Positions 21,958 through 31,551 of a stretch of DNA of 64,000 nt are shown piece after piece. The notes below the pieces were generated by a model. The model made no database searches. It had not been told where the DNA came from and saw only the letters and a program-made list of their open reading frames with translations. A program made the position numbers and the translations under genes. How positions within the stretch are numbered: the stretch's first letter is position 1; every line of letters begins with the position of its first letter. Source of the stretch: Linyphia triangularis (Eukaryota > Arthropoda > Arachnida > Araneae > Linyphiidae); contig OZ021730.1 of the NCBI GenBank assembly GCA_963978545.1, positions 62,001 to 126,000 of the forward strand, given 5' to 3'.

Positions 21958-23169
21958 ATTGTAGATAACCAACTCTCGTTTGATTTATTTTGTGATGTCC
22001 CAATTTTATATGTTCTTATTTATTTCTCATCACTGATGAGCTCTAATGTTTTCCCCTTGAGTGTTCTTTCCCCCTTTACTCAGTCATTCCTTGATCCTAA
22101 GTGAGACCATGCAAGTTCATTGCCAATTGGCAAAATTTAGATGAAGAGGTTACGCCCCCCTAGGGCACAGGTACCTTGCTCCAATACAAATAAAAGCAAA
22201 AGCATGACTGACACTATTAGTGAAGGGTGGTTTAGCTTCTCTGAGATTTTTTAGCATCAACATGAATAATTCCTAAATGGTTTAGTACAAATAATGTAAG
22301 TAGATCATTTATGTGTGTTTTATATTATTATACAAGTAATTTTTCTTTAAACTAATAAACAAATTATGAATAACAGATGGTTAATTACAAATCAGGCTAG
22401 GTGTTATATTTTTAGAAAATGACCAAAATGGTCAACTACTAAATTTTTACTTACTTGTATGTTTTCTGGGAAAAAGTGATAACAAAGGTTTATGCTTTAA
22501 TTGAAAATCTTCACTTACTATTTGTCCAGAAAAATAGATTTTTTCAGTAATTGACAAATGTGGTTAATTGCTGTCGATAAGGGTGTAAAGTAAGTTTTTC
22601 AACTTTAGAATACAAAAGTCATTTTTAAACACTAAGATGGAGTTTCTTATTGCATGTGTACATTGGATCTTTTTAAAATACACAAGGCTTACTTTCTTGA
22701 CATAATTTTTTTTTAAAAAGTCAAGAAATGATCAAAAGTCAATTTTAAGTATACTTCCACTTTACCCCACACAAATATTATGTAGATTAATTACAATGTT
22801 TATTTAAACTCACACTCTGATACATAAAATGCTGTCTATCAGAAACATTTTATAAATTGTTTTATTTCCTGAAATTTTTTAAAAATCAGATGAAATGGTC
22901 TGTTGAAAGAGAAAAGCATTGGTCGAAGTTAATCCGTAAAATTTCCAGATCACTAACACCCTTATAAATATCAAAATTACTTTTCACATCTTAAATGAAT
23001 AAGATATATATTTAGTAATACTTTTGCAATTTGAACTAAAAAAATCAAGTTAGAAAACTAACTTAAATATTGATAAGAAAATTGAGTTAAATCCTTAAGA
23101 AAGTCTTTTTTCTAGGTTTAAGCATAATATAGGCTATAAGAATTCTGAAATCATTAAAATTAAACACTC

Positions 23170-23926
23170 ATGGAAGGGAAGAAATCCCAGAGTGGCCACA
23201 AAATTCAAGAAAAAAAAGTTCCCTGATAATTCCCTGACAGATTTCTAAAAAATTCCCTGATTATAGGGCGGCAAACTTTTTTTCAAATTTCCCGATCGTC
23301 TTAGGTTTTTCAGACACTCTGATAAAAAAGAACATGTAGGCTAAAGAGATAACGTACAATTTTTTAAAAAATAGTTTTGCTGGTGATGAAAAGTTTAAAT
23401 TATTCTGTAACATTAAACTTCGAATGGCTTACCATCAATAATCTCCGGGTAAATAGCTCCAAAATATGGATGGACGTGCCTTAAATAATACAAAATTTCC
23501 CCGATTTTCATGAAATTTGAAAAAGTTCCCTGATATTTCCCAGAATTAGAAAGCTCCCTGACATTTCCCTGATTTCCCAAGTTCTGTGGCCACTCTGAAT
23601 CTTTTTTCAAGTACACTGAAGAGGGCTTGAAATCTACACTTATTCAAGTAAGAGAAGCTGCCAGAAAAAACATTTCTCATTCTACATTGATTAATAAATT
23701 AAGAGGGAAAACCCCAGAATTTAGAAAAATGGGCCCATAACATCAACAACCCTCAGAAGAAACTCTTCTATGTCACTGGATAAATGCCAATGCAAGAAAA
23801 GGATTTCCATTAGATAATTTGATGCTTTTTGAAATTGTTCAAGAAATAATATCCTCTAAATTTGATTCTTTTCATCTAAATTTATTCATGATTGAAAGTA
23901 TAGGATTAGTCTTTTCTATATTTTGA
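23170..23926 (+). pseudogene. Pogo-like transposase N-terminal part, split by a MITE
   Basis: ATG 23170 opens MEGKKS, interrupted at 23188-23597 by a MITE. The frame resumes at 23600 with FFKYTEEGLKSTLIQVREA, then HSTLINKLRGKTPEFRKMGP and, past one in-frame TAA (23738-23740), HWINANARKGFPLD and MLFEIVQEII, ending at TGA 23924. The KYTEE.L..AL..V ... S.TL..KL.GK ... KMGP ... W......KGFP.....L...VQ.I layout is that of the psq/CENP-B helix-turn-helix start of pogo/Tigger-type transposases. The DDE catalytic part is missing. Confidence 0.65.
23188..23597. mobile_element. hAT-like MITE inside the pogo-like reading frame
   Basis: Ends CAGAGTGGCCACAAAATTC and, reverse complemented, CAGAGTGGCCACAGAACTT; the interior is made of TTCCCTGATAATTCCCTGAC-like phrases. 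AATC occurs on both sides (23183-23186 and 23598-23601). Removing the insertion together with one AATC copy rejoins the reading frame of the pogo-like ORF, which fixes the borders independently. Confidence 0.75.
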
Positions 23927-24190
23927 TTTTCTTGTTTTAATTTTTTGAGTAAAATATGCATAATTACCTACCAGTCTAAATAACCTTGATAATATAATTT
24001 TATAACACCATCATTCTATAATTTACACAGATGTTTCTGTATTTTCATTGATTATATTTATTTTGACTTCCTCTTTTTAATTCATTTAATAGTTAATTTA
24101 TGAATGTTAAAGTATTTTATAACAACTAACTGTTGGTTTTATTCTGGAAAAGAAGTGGTCAATTAGTAATGTCTACTTGGTCAATTACTG

Positions 24191-24729
24191 GCAAAATTGC
24201 TTTTGGTAAGAAATTCCGATATTTTAAATTGTAGAATGGACTGCAACACCATGTTAATTTATTAGAGCTTCAGTAATCAATTAATATTTTTGGAAGTTTT
24301 CAAAATATTACGTTAATAATTTTTCAAGAAAAAAAAATGTGTAGAAACTTGCACTAAATTGTCTCTTATGTTTCATCTTTGTCCTGGCAAACAAAAGAAC
24401 AGCAAGCCATGCCTGTTATTTAATTAAACTGTAATTAAAAAGGGTAAAAGTTTAACAGTAAAAGAGGTAAAAGTTTAACATTATATTTATATTTGAAAAC
24501 TTCGTTTTTTTAATTTTAAATAGCATTTTTTTAATAATTTAAAAAATATCTCACCACACAGCACATTTCAAATTACCGCAGCCCAAACATTAGTGTAAGG
24601 TCACATGACTTGAGTTGAGTTGAGATATCTGTTCGCTAGGCAGATGGCTTGATCTAATAAGTCTAAGGAGTGTGACGTCACAGCATGGCGGCTGGGTTTT
24701 TCTAAGATGGACGTCATCTCATAATAAGA
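24191..24729. other. Non-coding stretch with a CRE-like octamer
   Basis: Mostly AT-rich. Around 24640-24720 it becomes GC-richer and holds the palindromic octamer TGACGTCA (24673-24680) and a second GACGTCA near 24708. This could be promoter-like DNA, but no exon is seen next to it. Confidence 0.25.
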
Positions 24730-25322
24730 TGACTCAATTATTTTTAAAATTGAAAATATACATTTTCAGGATGAAATCAATAAATGTGTCCCCTCAAAAG
24801 CGCCCCCACCCCCTTCCTTCATAGAAAAGTGCCATCTCCCTCCTCCCAAAACCAAAAAAAAACTCCCTTGTACCATAACCGTAAAAATGTGATTTCTGTT
24901 TACCACTTCGAAATTAGCTGGCGATGTGGTGATACCAGAAAGATACATCTTTGAAATTTGTCTACCTCAGTTCGATGTTTGTTTCCTACTATCGTGTCAT
25001 GTCGTGAAAAAGGGAAAAGATTCTGGGGGAATTTCGTAAATTTGGAAGGGACGCCAAAAGATCAGTTCAACGTTATTTTTTTTTAACTAAGTCACTTTTG
25101 AAATTGAAAATAAATGTTTTCAGGATTAATTCATTAAATGTTCCCAGTGAACGAACACGCCCCTCCCCCCAAAGAAAAGCCCCCCCCCCCCCTTCCAAAA
25201 TGAAAAAAAGCGCCCCTTAACGATATTGGTAAGAAATTTGATTTTTCTTTACCGCCTCAAAATTCGCTGACCAAGTGGTAATACCAGAGAGATACATCTT
25301 TGAAATTTACCTACCTCAGTAC
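24730..25322 (+). repeat. Tandem satellite, about 355-bp units, left block
   Basis: Successive units share GAAATTGAAAATAAATGTTT, CAGGATTAATTCATTAAATG, a C-rich tract, AGAAATTTGATTTTTCTTTA, AATTCGCTGGCGATGTGGTG, GATACATCTTTGAAATTT and CTACTATCGTGTCATGTCGT. Corresponding points at 24748 and 25098 give a 350-bp period. The array resumes in the same orientation at 30290 after a 4.96-kb insertion. Confidence 0.75.
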
Positions 25323-25324
25323 TA

Positions 25325-25550
25325 CACAGGTAGCACAGCAGTATTGGCCAATGTCGGAAATCGGAGCTCTGGAAGATTGGCCAATCCTGGGTAATGTCGG
25401 AACGGCCAGCACCGAACGGCTAACATTTTTACAATATTGGCCAATATCGCAGTGCGGTTTTGGCCGATCTCGAGGAGCAGTTTTTACCGATATCGATGCG
25501 TAGTTTTGGCCGATATCGATGTGCAATCTTGGGCAATATCGATAAGCATG
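25325..25550. repeat. Subterminal repeat block of the TIR element
   Basis: GGCCAAT, TTGGCCGATATCGATG and GGCAATATCGAT recur in both orientations about every 40-50 bp. The block is interrupted near 25550 by the T-run and dispersed repeat and seems to resume at 25930 (GAGCAGTTTTAGCC). Confidence 0.6.
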
Positions 25551-25561
25551 GTAAACCTAAT

Positions 25562-25599
<38 letters not shown>

Positions 25600-25699
25600 A
25601 TAATTTAAAATTGTATTTTTATTTATAATTAGATTTTTAAAATTATTTGATGTTGTAAATGACTTCTATTTTTACCTGAAATACAATATGTTCTAATGT

Positions 25700-25935
25700 C
25701 TAAATAAAATATTAAAATTTAATATGATTTGAATGGCCCCATAAGTAGTAACAATTGTTTATTTATTTAGTTCAAATTACTTTCAAAATGAAAATTCATT
25801 GTTATTTGAGCATCAAATTATTCTCGTTTATGTCAAATTTTATTTATAAATATGTATACATGTAATTAGAAAAGGATAAAAAAAAAAAAACATCGGTTTA
25901 AACCAAAAAAACATGTTTTTTTCCAACCCTGGATG
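25700..25935 (+). repeat. Dispersed repeat, copy 2 (partner at 6050-6320)
   Basis: Same-orientation match to 6050-6320. A T33 run (25563-25595) precedes it and TTTCCAACCCTGG ends it. The target words GATAAGCA (left, about 25543) and GATGAGCA (right) hint at a duplication around a larger insertion covering about 25551-25930. Confidence 0.5.
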
Positions 25936-26814
25936 AGCAGTTTTAGCCACTACTATGAGCAATTTTTGGAACAACTACTGTTTTTTCACTATATCACAGA
26001 GCAGTTTAGGGTAGATTTGCCACTCAACATATCTGAACTTTCTTTTTGGTGGAAGGAGTGGTTGCAAATGATAATTCTTATATGCGTTTAGATTCAATTT
26101 TGAGCTGTTCAATGTTTAGTATCACATTGTTGCCCAAAAACCCTTAATAATTTGTTAAGTTATACTTAAACATTTGTAAAATAATGTTTTCACCTCTCCT
26201 ATCAAAAAAACACATTTAGATAACAAAATGTCTGATATTCAAGGATTTAGAAAGATACATGCAATTTTAAACTAGAAAACTGCCAGTAGAATTTAAAGTC
26301 CCTATCGGTCAATTAATACTCATTGAACTTTTTATGCTAAGATTTCATAAAAATAGAAGGTTGAATTTTAAACTTGTGAAGTATATTTTTTATGCACAGA
26401 TCAATTTCATTTATGAAGTCACTTTTCATTTTTAAAACATCATTTTTCTCTATGCATTAAGAATCAAATAGATTGTAAATAAATATCATTTTAATGCTTT
26501 AGTTCATTCACTTCAAATGTAATAGCAATAAAGTGAATTAAAATTGCAGACCCCCCCCCCCCCACCAACATTGAAAAAGTTTTCATCCAAAAATTATTTG
26601 ACAAAAACATTATTATTTTAAAAAACCCACAATAATATTTACATGTATACCTCATATAATGAGTAATATTTTATACTTTCATTCCCATTTTAATTGCTTT
26701 TTGGTGACCGATAATTGAAACCCAATATAATTTAATTGATATTTTATGGCTTAAAAACCATGCACACTTAAATTAAAGGTCACTTTCTGCAGTGCATATA
26801 TATAATAAAAACAT

Positions 26815-26905
26815 AAATTTAATACAAGCTGTTTATTATAGTACATATTTTATTTTACATATTTTATCTTCCTTTGAAGTTTCCAGCTCAGTGAAGAAAA
26901 CGAAC
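26815..26905 (-). other. Candidate terminal (3' UTR) exon with poly(A) signals
   Basis: On the minus strand a good acceptor (TTTTATATTTCAG) precedes 26905. AATAAA hexamers lie at 26849-26854 and 26832-26837, with a further T/G-rich stretch downstream. It is proposed as the last exon of the gene whose coding exons are at 29647-29704 and 27795-27970. The exact cleavage point is not defined. Confidence 0.4.
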
Positions 26906-27794
26906 CTGAAATATAAAATTGTTCCTTTCTGTTTTAATTAAGATTACATTAAAATTTAAAAATCAAATTATTGCATCAAACTTTTTCTAGTCTTTAGCTC
27001 TTTTTATTTTATCCAAGCTCTTTTTGTAACGGAACTGCAATTTGTTGTCTATAAAAGAAATCATACAATGCAGCATTTACTGCCAATAAAGAAAAACAGA
27101 ATTGCAAAATGAAAAATAGAATTTTGCACAAAAGCATAAGATTGTTAACATTTTGTAAAATTTTTACATCAGAAATCATTTTCTACTAACATTTAAGAAA
27201 ATCATTTTAAACTGGTATTTGAATTTCAATCGCATACATTGAGCATGTGTGAATTCAATTTATATAAAGTTATAGGCAAATACATTTTCACCAACCTCAA
27301 CCAAGTACACAAAAAAACTATGAATTGTGAAATAAATGCTAATGCTGTGTTTTTTTATAAATTCGTTAATTTTTCCTTAGCCGTTTAAAATTTTAATAAA
27401 TAATTTATAAGAGAAAAAATCTCTTTTAAACTGTTAAATTAACCACCAAATAAATTCATAATGAATAGTAAAAAGTGTTGTTGAAAAGTCTGAGATAAAA
27501 TATAAAATACACTGTTGCACTTGAAAAGTTATAGGAACTAATTTAGAACATAGTGTTTTTGTTGTTTTTTCTTCTGAACTAATTTCTCAATTATAAGCAT
27601 ATGACAAAGGTGATTTGTTTAAAATTGTTTAAAGAAACAGATATTTTTTTTTTTTTTTTTTTTTTTTTGAAAGACCAGAGATTCTCCATTGTTAATTTTT
27701 ATTTTAAAATATAAATTATTGTAACATCAAATCGAAATTGCTTGGAGCGTTACCTAATTGATTGTCATATATTCTTACCTGGCAGAGGAAGTTT

Positions 27795-29704
27795 TCACGC
27801 CTTTTGGTTTACAAATAAGTTTTTGCTTGTTTCTTTGTGGGATTCCAAAGAAGGAGGATCGTCTTTGAAACGGGCTGGAATATTAGTATGGCTTTTCTTG
27901 GTTGATAAATTTTCATCTTCTGAAGAATCGCTCCCAATGCTAGATATTGAACGAGCAAGCTCAGCTTTATCTTATGCCTGTTAAAAGGAATCTAAATAGG
28001 AAAATTATGGATATATGCTATCTCAAACTAGTTGCAAAACTTCATATACAATTTATTTATACAGTTAAATATCTTACTTAGCGCACTTACAGTATCACTC
28101 ACTAAAAAATCAATCTTCAGTTTGGGAAATTAAAATAGAATATTATTTAAATCTATGAATAAATATCTGTTATTCATGTCTACGGGTTCTCCACTTCCAT
28201 CAATGAACCCTACAACAGTATATTTCTTTATTTTAAACTGAACAGAATAACAAATTAACTATTGAAAGGCCATACTGGCATTTTACTGCCGTGGAAAGGA
28301 GGTCTACAACTATTACACTTTTCACCCCGACCCGACAGAAAATTGCACTATGAATAGCGCTAACAATAATACTTGATTACAATATTTGTTTACTTTTCAA
28401 ATGAAAAGTTTTTTCTTTAAATGAAAAAAACATTTTTATTTTATAAAAACAACATCTTTGCATAGTGTGTTTAGATTAACACAAAGGAAGCTAGGCATTC
28501 AAAATATATTTTTGTAGATATTTCAAAAATTTGCATTCATTGCTCTTTTCTGAGTAATCAATAATTGCACAAGACAGACCTTTTAAATAGGGGAATGTAC
28601 ATACAGTAAAACCCTGTTAATGCTAAGTCGATCTGGCCGCTGAAATTGTTCGCTTTAACCGAATTTTGTGTTAAACAAATAAATTAAAGTTAAGTTTAAA
28701 GTACGGAGAACTGCTTTTCCTTTGTATTAAATGTGATTTTATGTTAAGCAATTTTGCGTTAACAGGGTTTGCTGTATTTTTTTAAAAATAGGAGGCATAA
28801 TTACAATAGTTATACATATTGTTAAAACTGACATTTTTTAGAACAATCATTTACCTTTTATGCCAAGCGGTTGATTGAGATAATGCACCTGATTCCACAC
28901 CACCTTTGAGATTGCGTAATAGGCGAGTTTTAATTTAATGTGGTTTCCTCAATATGCCCAATTCACAATATATTCTATTAACAGAGCTAATTACGGAGAA
29001 TGGATATTGAATTTTATAAGGAGCAATATAAACTAACGATAACAAATATGATAAATATTTAATATTGATAAATATTATAACTAGAATGTAACATGTAGTA
29101 TAAGTATTTCAATGAGCATGGAGAGGGGGAATGGGTTGGTTGTTTGGTTGGTTGGTTGTATTCAGATTATCTGGCGCCGTCAGCAACACGAGGGCTATAA
29201 TGCGCCGAAACATTCGTCATTAGACAAGCCAACATACATTTACAAACACCCATGCCCAACACGGGACTCGAACCCGCAACCTCGCGGTCTAGAAGCTATC
29301 ACGCTAACCACTATACCGTTTGGTCGGCGAGGGGGAATGGGTAAATGAGTATTAGTTATCATCCGAGTATGGACGAGATAAAAGCTAGGATTTCCTAAAA
29401 GCTCTTAATCGTGTCCAGATGACATAAAAGCTGAAAATCTTGATTATATTTTAAACAGTATTAAATAAATAGTTGAAACTAACTTGATTCCTTATCAAGT
29501 TTAATATGAATACCAATCACCTCTGTCAACATCGATTTTGCAAGTCAATCACAAATCGCGCCAAGCGGACAGGAATACGGAAACTCTCCCTGTAGGTACC
29601 GAAACATAACCACATGAAATCGATAAATTATTGTGACAACACTTACCAATATTAAGTTTTCTATCCAATTTTAATGTTACAAATGACCGTCGAGCCGGCG
29701 ACAT
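27795..29704 (-). CDS. Small spliced gene candidate (77 aa from the nearest ATG), function unknown
   Basis: Exon 1 (coding 29704-29647) reads MSPARRSFVTLKLDRKLNI and ends in a perfect donor (G|GTAAGT). Exon 2 (27970-27779) continues in phase with DKAELARSISSIG, SDSSEDENLS, NIPARFKDDPPSLES and NLFVNQKA, stops at TGA 27795-27797, and ends in another perfect donor (CCAG|GTAAGA). A 3' UTR exon follows at 26905. The stop lies 16 nt before the last junction, compatible with escape from nonsense-mediated decay. Odd points: the in-phase acceptor (CATAAG|) lies 7 nt after a better CAG| acceptor whose use would truncate the product, and exon 2 also has a second open frame. The protein has an acidic Ser-rich centre and is unrecognised. 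It lies wholly inside the TIR element, so it may be a captured host gene or element-encoded. Confidence 0.42.
28604..28774. mobile_element. Pogo/Tigger-type MITE
   Basis: 171 bp with inverted ends CAGTAAAACCCTGTTAATGC and, reverse complemented, CAGCAAACCCTGTTAACGCA, flanked by TA on both sides. The CAGTAAAACC start and TA target are typical of pogo/Tigger-derived MITEs. It lies in intron 1 of the gene candidate. Confidence 0.75.
29136..29328 (-). mobile_element. tRNA-derived SINE, copy 2 (full length)
   Basis: Minus-strand copy with head GCCGACCAAACGGTATAGTG, canonical B box GGTTCGAGTCC, the GGCGCCAGATAAT body and a long CAACCAACC tail. The 13-bp TSD GAGGGGGAATGGG is exact (29123-29135 and 29329-29341). 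It lies in intron 1 of the gene candidate. Confidence 0.9.
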
Positions 29705-29728
29705 AAACAAACTTCCCAAACACACATC

Positions 29729-29908
29729 GCCGACCAAACGGTATAGTGGTTAGCGTGCTAGCTTCTGGACCGCGAGGTTGCGGGTTTGAGTCCCGTGTTG
29801 GCATGGGTGTTTGTAAATGTATGTTGGCTTGTCTAATGACAAATGTTTCGGTGCATTATAGCCCTTGTGTTGCTGACAGAGCCAGATAATCTGAATACAA
29901 CCAACCAA
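29729..29908 (+). mobile_element. tRNA-derived SINE, copy 3, inserted at exon 1
   Basis: Full-length plus-strand copy flanked by the exact 13-bp repeat CCAAACACACATC (29716-29728 and 29909-29921). It lies 25 bp upstream of the proposed ATG (29704) of the minus-strand gene candidate. Beyond it (29922-30038) the same minus-strand frame continues upstream (ATG 30038, with EWLKQLKCPDVCL reaching the TSD). The insertion therefore either splits a longer first exon or lies in a 5' UTR. It differs from copy 2 at roughly a dozen positions. Confidence 0.9.
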
Positions 29909-29921
29909 CCAAACACACATC

Positions 29922-30038
29922 CGGGCACTTCAGTTGCTTCAGCCACTCGGTGGCGATTCTTTTTGAGAAATTCTGCGCATCGTTTTCTATCGGATTCGGC
30001 CGGTTTTGGCCGTAACTCGAGATCGTTCCAAAATACAT
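29922..30038 (-). CDS. Possible 5' extension of the small gene candidate, cut off by a SINE
   Basis: ATG 30038 opens MYFGTISSYGQNRPNPIE, then NDAQNFSKRIATEWLKQLK and CPDVCL, which runs into the SINE TSD. If the SINE and one TSD copy are ignored, the frame continues as GSLF into MSPARRS at 29704, giving 124 codons in total before the TGA at 27795. That the frame stays open across the pre-insertion junction is suggestive, not proof. The piece could instead be 5' UTR. Its start lies about 250 bp inside the right TIR. Confidence 0.3.
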
Positions 30039-30289
30039 GATTTTTTAAAAAATGCTTAAAAACGTGTTAAAAACATCCCAAAACATATTAACACAAACCT
30101 TCCTTTCTTATACAGAAAATATTTCAATTTTAAAACTGTCCATCAACCTTTCAAACTTTTGAGTATCGTCTATCCAATATTGGGCGAGATTGGGCAATAT
30201 CGGCATCGAATGGCCGATTTTGCGCCGTTCCACATCGGATTGGCCAATGTAGGGTTGATATTGGCCAATACTGCTGTGCTACTTGGGTA

Positions 30290-30850
30290 TATTTGTCTCT
30301 ACTATCGTGCCATACCGTGAAAAGAAAAAAGATTGTGGAGAAATTTCGTAAATTTGGGGGGGGGGGGGGCGCGCCAAAAGATCAGTTAATTTTTTTTTAA
30401 CTCAATCACTTTTGAAATTGAAAATAAACTTTTCAGGATTAATTCATTAAATGTGTTCTGCAAACGAACGTGCCCCACCATCCAAAGAAAAGCCTCCTCC
30501 CCTTCCAATACCAAAAAAGTGCCCCTGTACCATATGGACAAGAAATTTGATTTTTCATTACTACCTCAAAATTCGCTGGCAATCTGGTGATAACAGAAGG
30601 ACACTTCTTTGAAATCTATCAACCTCAGGTCTATCTCTGTCTCTAAAATCACGTCGTGTCGTTAAAAGAAAACAGAAATACACTTATTCTGGGGAAATTT
30701 CGTGAATTTGGGTGGGGTGAAACGTTATAAGTTTTTTATGATTTTATTTTAACTCAGTGACTCAGTCATTTAACAAATTGAAAATAAACGCTTTCAGTCT
30801 TATTTCAATAAATGTGTTCCTCGAATGCTCCTCTCCCTTCTATAAGTTTA
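30290..30850 (+). repeat. Tandem satellite, right block
   Basis: This block continues the array of 24730-25322: CTACTATCGTGCCATACCGT, TTTCGTAAATTTGGGG, CCAAAAGATCAGTTAA, GAAATTGAAAATAAAC (30415 and again near 30776). The last unit fades out after about 30840. Confidence 0.75.
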
Positions 30851-31326
30851 GTGATTAAAGTTTAATGATTTTTTTTTCTCAGGCTCACAAATTCGAACAA
30901 AAATCCTAATAAGGTTTAAATCATTGTAGAATTGCTAAATTGCATTGTTATATTAAGAAGTCAAGCTAGGTTTTTAAAGCATATTTTAAAATATAGTAAT
31001 AATTTTACAATTTAGGCCAATACTTAAAAATAGATTTAAAAATTGATATAAAAAAATAATTTTATATATTAAACAATTAATTTTTTTATTGTTGATATTT
31101 TTAGCAGCACTGTCCTGAGATGCTCTTTACGAAACAAAACGAGGCATTATTCTTCTCCAAAACCATTCGCTACATCCTCAACTATACTATAAAGCAAAAT
31201 TGCATTCTTTTAAAATCGAAACGAACACCTAACAAGCTTTAATCTGAAAATGAATTTTAATATGGTTTGCTTTATAATTGCAGTGTGAATGTTTCTACTG
31301 TCACTTTTTAAAAAACACGAGGAGTA
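30851..31326. other. AT-rich non-coding stretch
   Basis: No coding frame or repeat structure seen. Confidence 0.4.
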
Positions 31327-31330
31327 TTAA

Positions 31331-31547
31331 CCTTTAACTGCTGTAAGCGGTCTGACAGACCTCGAGTCATTTTTTGTGGAATGCTTCCACCCCCTAAAAT
31401 ATCGCATCTTTGACTTTTATCTTAATTTTTCTGATACTATGTTTCTTAAACTTTAAACCTATGTTCACCAATTTATTTGGCGCAGTATGAACCATGTGTA
31501 GCTCTTGAGCCAAAAACTTCAAACCACCCAACCACAGCAGTTAAAGG
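31331..31547. mobile_element. piggyBac-type MITE, copy 1
   Basis: 217 bp with inverted ends CCTTTAACTGCTGT and exact TTAA on both sides (31327-31330 and 31548-31551), the hallmark target of piggyBac-type transposition. It is non-coding. A second, more diverged copy is at 37771-37995. Confidence 0.75.
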
Positions 31548-31551
31548 TTAA

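Larger units (their letters stand above)
20066..24190 (+). mobile_element. Pogo-like DNA transposon with insertions (composite)
   Basis: Ends read CAGTAATTGACCACATGCTA on the left and, reverse complemented, CAGTAATTGACCAAGTAGAC on the right; both contain further TTGACCA copies inward. A plus-strand frame inside encodes a pogo/CENP-B-like helix-turn-helix. TA duplications, normal for pogo, are not seen at these exact borders, so the ends may be mutated. The element appears inflated by a jockey LINE fragment (about 20234-21700) and a hAT-like MITE (23188-23597). The motif TTGACCATTTTGGTCA near 22430 is a further subterminal-type copy. Confidence 0.5.
25325..30287. mobile_element. TIR-bounded 4.96-kb insertion carrying a spliced gene candidate
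   Basis: Left end CACAGGTAGCACAGCAGTAT, right end (reverse complement) CCCAAGTAGCACAGCAGTAT; both continue TGGCCAAT and then into subterminal TTGGCCAAT / TTGGCCGATATCGAT repeats. TA lies on each side (25323-25324 and 30288-30289), as for Tc1/mariner-type insertion. The flanks are two halves of one satellite unit: deleting the insertion plus one TA leaves a unit close to the intact one at 24950-24985, so the site before insertion is inferable. The interior holds a minus-strand three-exon gene candidate, two SINEs, a pogo-type MITE and a dispersed repeat. No transposase motif is recognised. Confidence 0.65.

Noticed and set aside
27742..27984. 80-codon plus-strand ORF
   Set aside because: The minus strand has splice-flanked, better-composed coding sequence; the plus frame is its shadow.
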